Below are positions 6,638 to 8,635 of a stretch of 8,635 bases of DNA, one piece after another. Source of the stretch: Chloroflexota bacterium (GTDB lineage Bacteria; Chloroflexota; Limnocylindria; QHBO01); assembly GCA_013697395.1 (NCBI GenBank), contig JACCWY010000461.1, forward strand, positions 1 through 8,635, given 5' to 3'. The notes under the pieces were generated by a model. The model had not been told where the DNA came from, made no database searches, and saw nothing but the letters and a program-made list of their open reading frames with translations. The position numbers and the translations under genes are program-made. Position 1 is the first letter of the stretch. Each line of letters begins with the position of its first letter.

Positions 6638-6650
6638 GGGTAGAGTCGTT

Positions 6651-6716
6651 CCGGGGATGGCCCCGGGGGAGACGATCGGGGACCGGAGCGTCGGGGGCGC
6701 TCGGGGGGAGCCGGTC
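6651..6716 (+). other. Structured GC-rich leader before the ATPase regulator
   Basis: Several stems lie in the 158 bases between the dyad and the ATG. CCGGGG-atgg-CCCCGG at 6651-6666 is a perfect 6-bp stem. GACCGG at 6681-6686 pairs with CCGGTC at 6711-6716, enclosing an alternative 5-bp stem GAGCG/CGCTC at 6686-6702. GC-rich DNA makes such stems common, so a regulatory role is only a possibility. Confidence 0.3.
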
Positions 6717-6784
6717 GCCGGGGTGGCCCGCGCCGCATACGAGATCGCCTTCCTGCGTCCACGCGGCCTGGCCCTCCATCGATC

Positions 6785-6789
6785 GGAGG
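6785..6789 (+). promoter_or_regulatory. Shine-Dalgarno sequence of the ATPase regulator
   Basis: GGAGG ends six bases before the ATG at 6796. It decides for this start over the in-frame ATG at 6814, which lacks such a site. Confidence 0.75.
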
Positions 6790-6795
6790 CCGCCC

Positions 6796-7194
6796 ATGAG
6801 TATCATCGCCTCCATGGCCCGCGTGAGCAGCCCCGTCTTCGTGGGGCGCGCGGCCGAGCTGGAGCAGCTTGGCCACGCACTCAAATCGGCGACGGACCAC
6901 CGAGCCGCGACGCGTTTCGTCGGCGGCGACGCCGGCATCGGTAAGACCCGCCTCATCAGCGAGTTCATGACGGCGGCGCGCGAATCCGGGAGCCACGTGC
7001 TCATCGGCGACTGCCTGCAGCTCGGCGAGGCCGGCCTGCCGTATGCGCCGTTCGTCGGGGCGCTGCGTCCGTTGCTGCGCTCGGTACCGGCCGATCAGCT
7101 CGAGGAGCTGATCGGTCCCGGCCGTCCGGAGCTCTCGCAGCTGCTGCCCGACCTCGGCCCTGAGCGCGGAGGATCGGCGCCAGGGGCGGCATGA
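6796..7194 (+). CDS. MalT/LuxR-like ATPase regulator, N-terminal fragment (frameshifted)
   Basis: This is the first part of a large signal-transduction ATPase (STAND/AAA type) that usually carries a P-loop domain, TPR-like repeats and a C-terminal LuxR or other DNA-binding domain. It starts MSIIASMARVSSPVFVGRAA; the VFVGR-x-x-E-L entry is typical of these proteins. The Walker A motif GDAGIGKT is at residues 44-51. The region up to PELSQLLPDLG reads as a normal member of the family. The frame then degenerates (PERGGSAPGAA) and stops at a TGA at 7192-7194 after 132 residues, with no Walker B motif. The missing remainder follows at once in the next frame, so this is not a complete protein but one part of a frameshifted gene. 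It has its own good ribosome binding site. Confidence 0.85.
   Translation: MSIIASMARVSSPVFVGRAAELEQLGHALKSATDHRAATRFVGGDAGIGKTRLISEFMTAARESGSHVLIGDCLQLGEAGLPYAPFVGALRPLLRSVPADQLEELIGPGRPELSQLLPDLGPERGGSAPGAA
7150..7194 (+). other. Frameshift site within the ATPase regulator gene
   Basis: Removing one C from the CCC at 7158-7160 joins the two frames smoothly: PDLG from the first frame continues as LSAEDRRQGRHDLS in the second. This is what a one-base insertion, real or from sequencing, would produce. No slippery stop such as the prfB CTT-TGA site is present. Confidence 0.75.
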
Positions 7195-8635
7195 CCTGTC
7201 GGGGGCCGGGGTGGCCCAGGCGCGACTGTTCGAGATCGTCTTCGGGCTGCTGCGCCGACTGGCGGAGACGAGACCGGTGGCGCTCATCCTCGAGGACCTG
7301 CACTGGGCCGACTCGTCGACCCGCGACCTCCTCCGCTTCCTCGTCCGCAACGCGCACGATTCATGCTTCCTCTTCATCGGGACCTATCGAAGTGACGAGC
7401 TGCACCGCAGACATCCGCTGCGCCCGCTCCTGGCCGAGCTCCAGCGGATCGACGGCGTGGACGCCATCGAGCTCGCGGCATTCGACGCCGCGGAGCTGAC
7501 CGAGCAGCTGAACGGCATCACCGGCGAGGCACCGGATCCGGAGCTCGTGGCGGCCGTCCTCAGCCGATCCGGTGGGAACCCGTTCTTCGTCGAGGAGCTC
7601 ATGGCGGCCGGCGAGGCCGGACTCGCGCTGCCGCGCAGCCTGCGCGACACACTCGAGGATCGCGTCCGCCGCCTGTCATCGACGGCGCAGCGCCTCCTGC
7701 GCATCGCGTCGGTTGCCGGCGCCGGCGTGGAGCATCGCACCCTGGCCGAGGTCGCGGACATGGCCGAGCCGATCCTGACGGAGGCGATTCGCGAGGCGGT
7801 CGAGAGCCACCTGCTCGTTCCCACCATGCCGGAGGAGCTCCCCGGATACCGATTCCGCCATGCGCTCGTCCAGGAGGTCGTCTACGAGGAGCTGCTGCCC
7901 AACGAGCGCACCCAGCTGCACGCCGAGTACGCGCGGGCGATCGAGCAGCGAGCCCAGGGCAGCCCGGAGGAGCGTGCCGGGGTCGCCGCACAGCTCGCGC
8001 ATCACTGGTCGCGGGCGCACGACCTGGAACGCGCACTGCCGGCGACGCTTCGAGCCGCGCGGGCCGCAGCCGCCGCATTCGCATACCCCGAGGCGCAGGC
8101 ATTCCTCGAGCGCAGCCTCGAGCTGTGGCCGAAGGTCGACTCCTCCACGCTGCCATCCGGCATGGATCGATCGACGCTCCTCGAGGAGGCGGCAGAGGCC
8201 GCGGCCCAGTCCGGTGACGCGCGGCGATCCATCGACCTGGTTCAGTCGGCCCTCTCCGAGGTCGACGCCAAGCGGAATCCGGCACGCTGCGGCGTTCTCC
8301 ATCACAAGCTGGCGTGGTACCTGAACGAGTCCGGTGACTGGCAGTCCGGCGCGGCCGCGATGGAGCGGGCCGCCACCCTCATCCCCATCGACCCGCCGAC
8401 ACCGGAGCGCGCCGAGGTGCTCTCCGACCTGGCCCATTCCCTCATGGTGCGCAGCCGCTTCAGCGAGTCGATGGCCCTGGCCGAGGCCGCCCTCGCGATC
8501 TCGCGCGCCGTCGGGGCGCGGTCGGCCGAGGCGCGCGCGATGAACGCGCTCGGCCTGGACCTGGCGTGCCGCTCCGACCTCGAGCGGGCCATCCCGATCC
8601 TGCGCGACGGGCACCTGCTCGCGCTCGAGCTGGGC
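7160..8635 (+). CDS. MalT/LuxR-like ATPase regulator, C-terminal continuation (3' end outside window)
   Basis: This frame continues the regulator that starts at 6796. It is open from 7112 to the window end; family-like sequence begins near 7160 with LSAEDRRQGRHDLSGAG and VAQARLFEIVFGLLRRL. The Walker B region VALILEDLHWAD lies at 7277-7312, and GNPFFVEEL, a family hallmark, at 7574-7600. From about 8080 on the helices look like TPR repeats (AFAYPEAQAFLERSLELW, then RFSESMALAEAALAISRAVG). The window ends before any HTH domain, so a DNA-binding role is inferred from the family only. The sole in-frame start after the shift is the GTG at 7211, without a clear ribosome binding site, so independent translation of this half is doubtful. 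It is best read as one gene, 6796 to beyond 8635, with a one-base shift. Confidence 0.85.
   Translation, partial: MSAEDRRQGRHDLSGAGVAQARLFEIVFGLLRRLAETRPVALILEDLHWADSSTRDLLRFLVRNAHDSCFLFIGTYRSDELHRRHPLRPLLAELQRIDGVDAIELAAFDAAELTEQLNGITGEAPDPELVAAVLSRSGGNPFFVEELMAAGEAGLALPRSLRDTLEDRVRRLSSTAQRLLRIASVAGAGVEHRTLAEVADMAEPILTEAIREAVESHLLVPTMPEELPGYRFRHALVQEVVYEELLPNERTQLHAEYARAIEQRAQGSPEERAGVAAQLAHHWSRAHDLERALPATLRAARAAAAAFAYPEAQAFLERSLELWPKVDSSTLPSGMDRSTLLEEAAEAAAQSGDARRSIDLVQSALSEVDAKRNPARCGVLHHKLAWYLNESGDWQSGAAAMERAATLIPIDPPTPERAEVLSDLAHSLMVRSRFSESMALAEAALAISRAVGARSAEARAMNALGLDLACRSDLERAIPILRDGHLLALELG

Noticed and set aside
6657..6944. Plus-strand open frame of 95 codons overlapping the regulator start
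   Set aside because: It is Arg/Gly-rich, begins inside a GC-rich hairpin, and overlaps the well-supported regulator frame.
7150..7194. Programmed +1 frameshift in the regulator
   Set aside because: No stop codon or known slippery sequence lies at the junction; a simple extra C explains it better.
5212..7377. Long minus-strand open frame of 721 codons opposite ahcY and the regulator
   Set aside because: It spans two real genes and an intergenic region on the other strand, with biased composition and no family motif.

Overview
The window is very GC-rich DNA. Coding frames end mostly in G or C, and several starts are GTG. The gene content is ordinary housekeeping metabolism plus one large AAA-ATPase regulator of a type expanded in Chloroflexota and Actinomycetota. 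I favour a Chloroflexota-like or deep actinobacterial soil or freshwater bacterium, but this rests on style and not on a marker gene.

Layout. (1) Positions 1-557, minus strand: the N-terminal part of a multi-pass membrane protein whose 3' end lies outside the window. (2) Positions 558-722: a divergent intergenic region with a TATACT box, a leader hairpin and a near-perfect Shine-Dalgarno sequence. (3) Positions 723-3581, plus strand: a complete aconitase (AcnA/IRP1 type, 952 aa) with all three cluster cysteines. Its interdomain linker is unusually long and carries a His-rich patch and an ESFPASDPP motif. (4) Positions 3582-3917: a 336-base gap without a convincing gene but with three dyads, a 19-bp tandem duplication and a probable promoter. 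(5) Positions 3918-6582: a tight cluster of apt (adenine phosphoribosyltransferase), a GNAT-family acetyltransferase and ahcY (S-adenosylhomocysteine hydrolase), with a 20-base gap and then a 22-base overlap, probably one transcript. (6) Positions 6583-6795: a regulatory-looking gap with an AT-rich 10-bp inverted repeat and several GC-rich hairpins. (7) Position 6796 to the window end: a MalT/LuxR-like ATPase regulator. Its reading frame shifts once near 7159, and the gene runs off the right edge before any DNA-binding domain is seen.

How the genes fit together. AhcY removes S-adenosylhomocysteine, the product that inhibits methyltransferases, giving adenosine and homocysteine. Apt salvages adenine to AMP. 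The two are a plausible methyl-cycle and purine-salvage pair, with an acetyltransferase of unknown substrate between them. Aconitase (TCA cycle) has its own upstream signals and is probably a separate unit. I see no CRISPR array, transposase, tRNA, rRNA or clear new multi-gene system. The points most worth a second look are the aconitase linker, the frameshift in the regulator, the dyad before the regulator, and the repeat-rich gap before apt.
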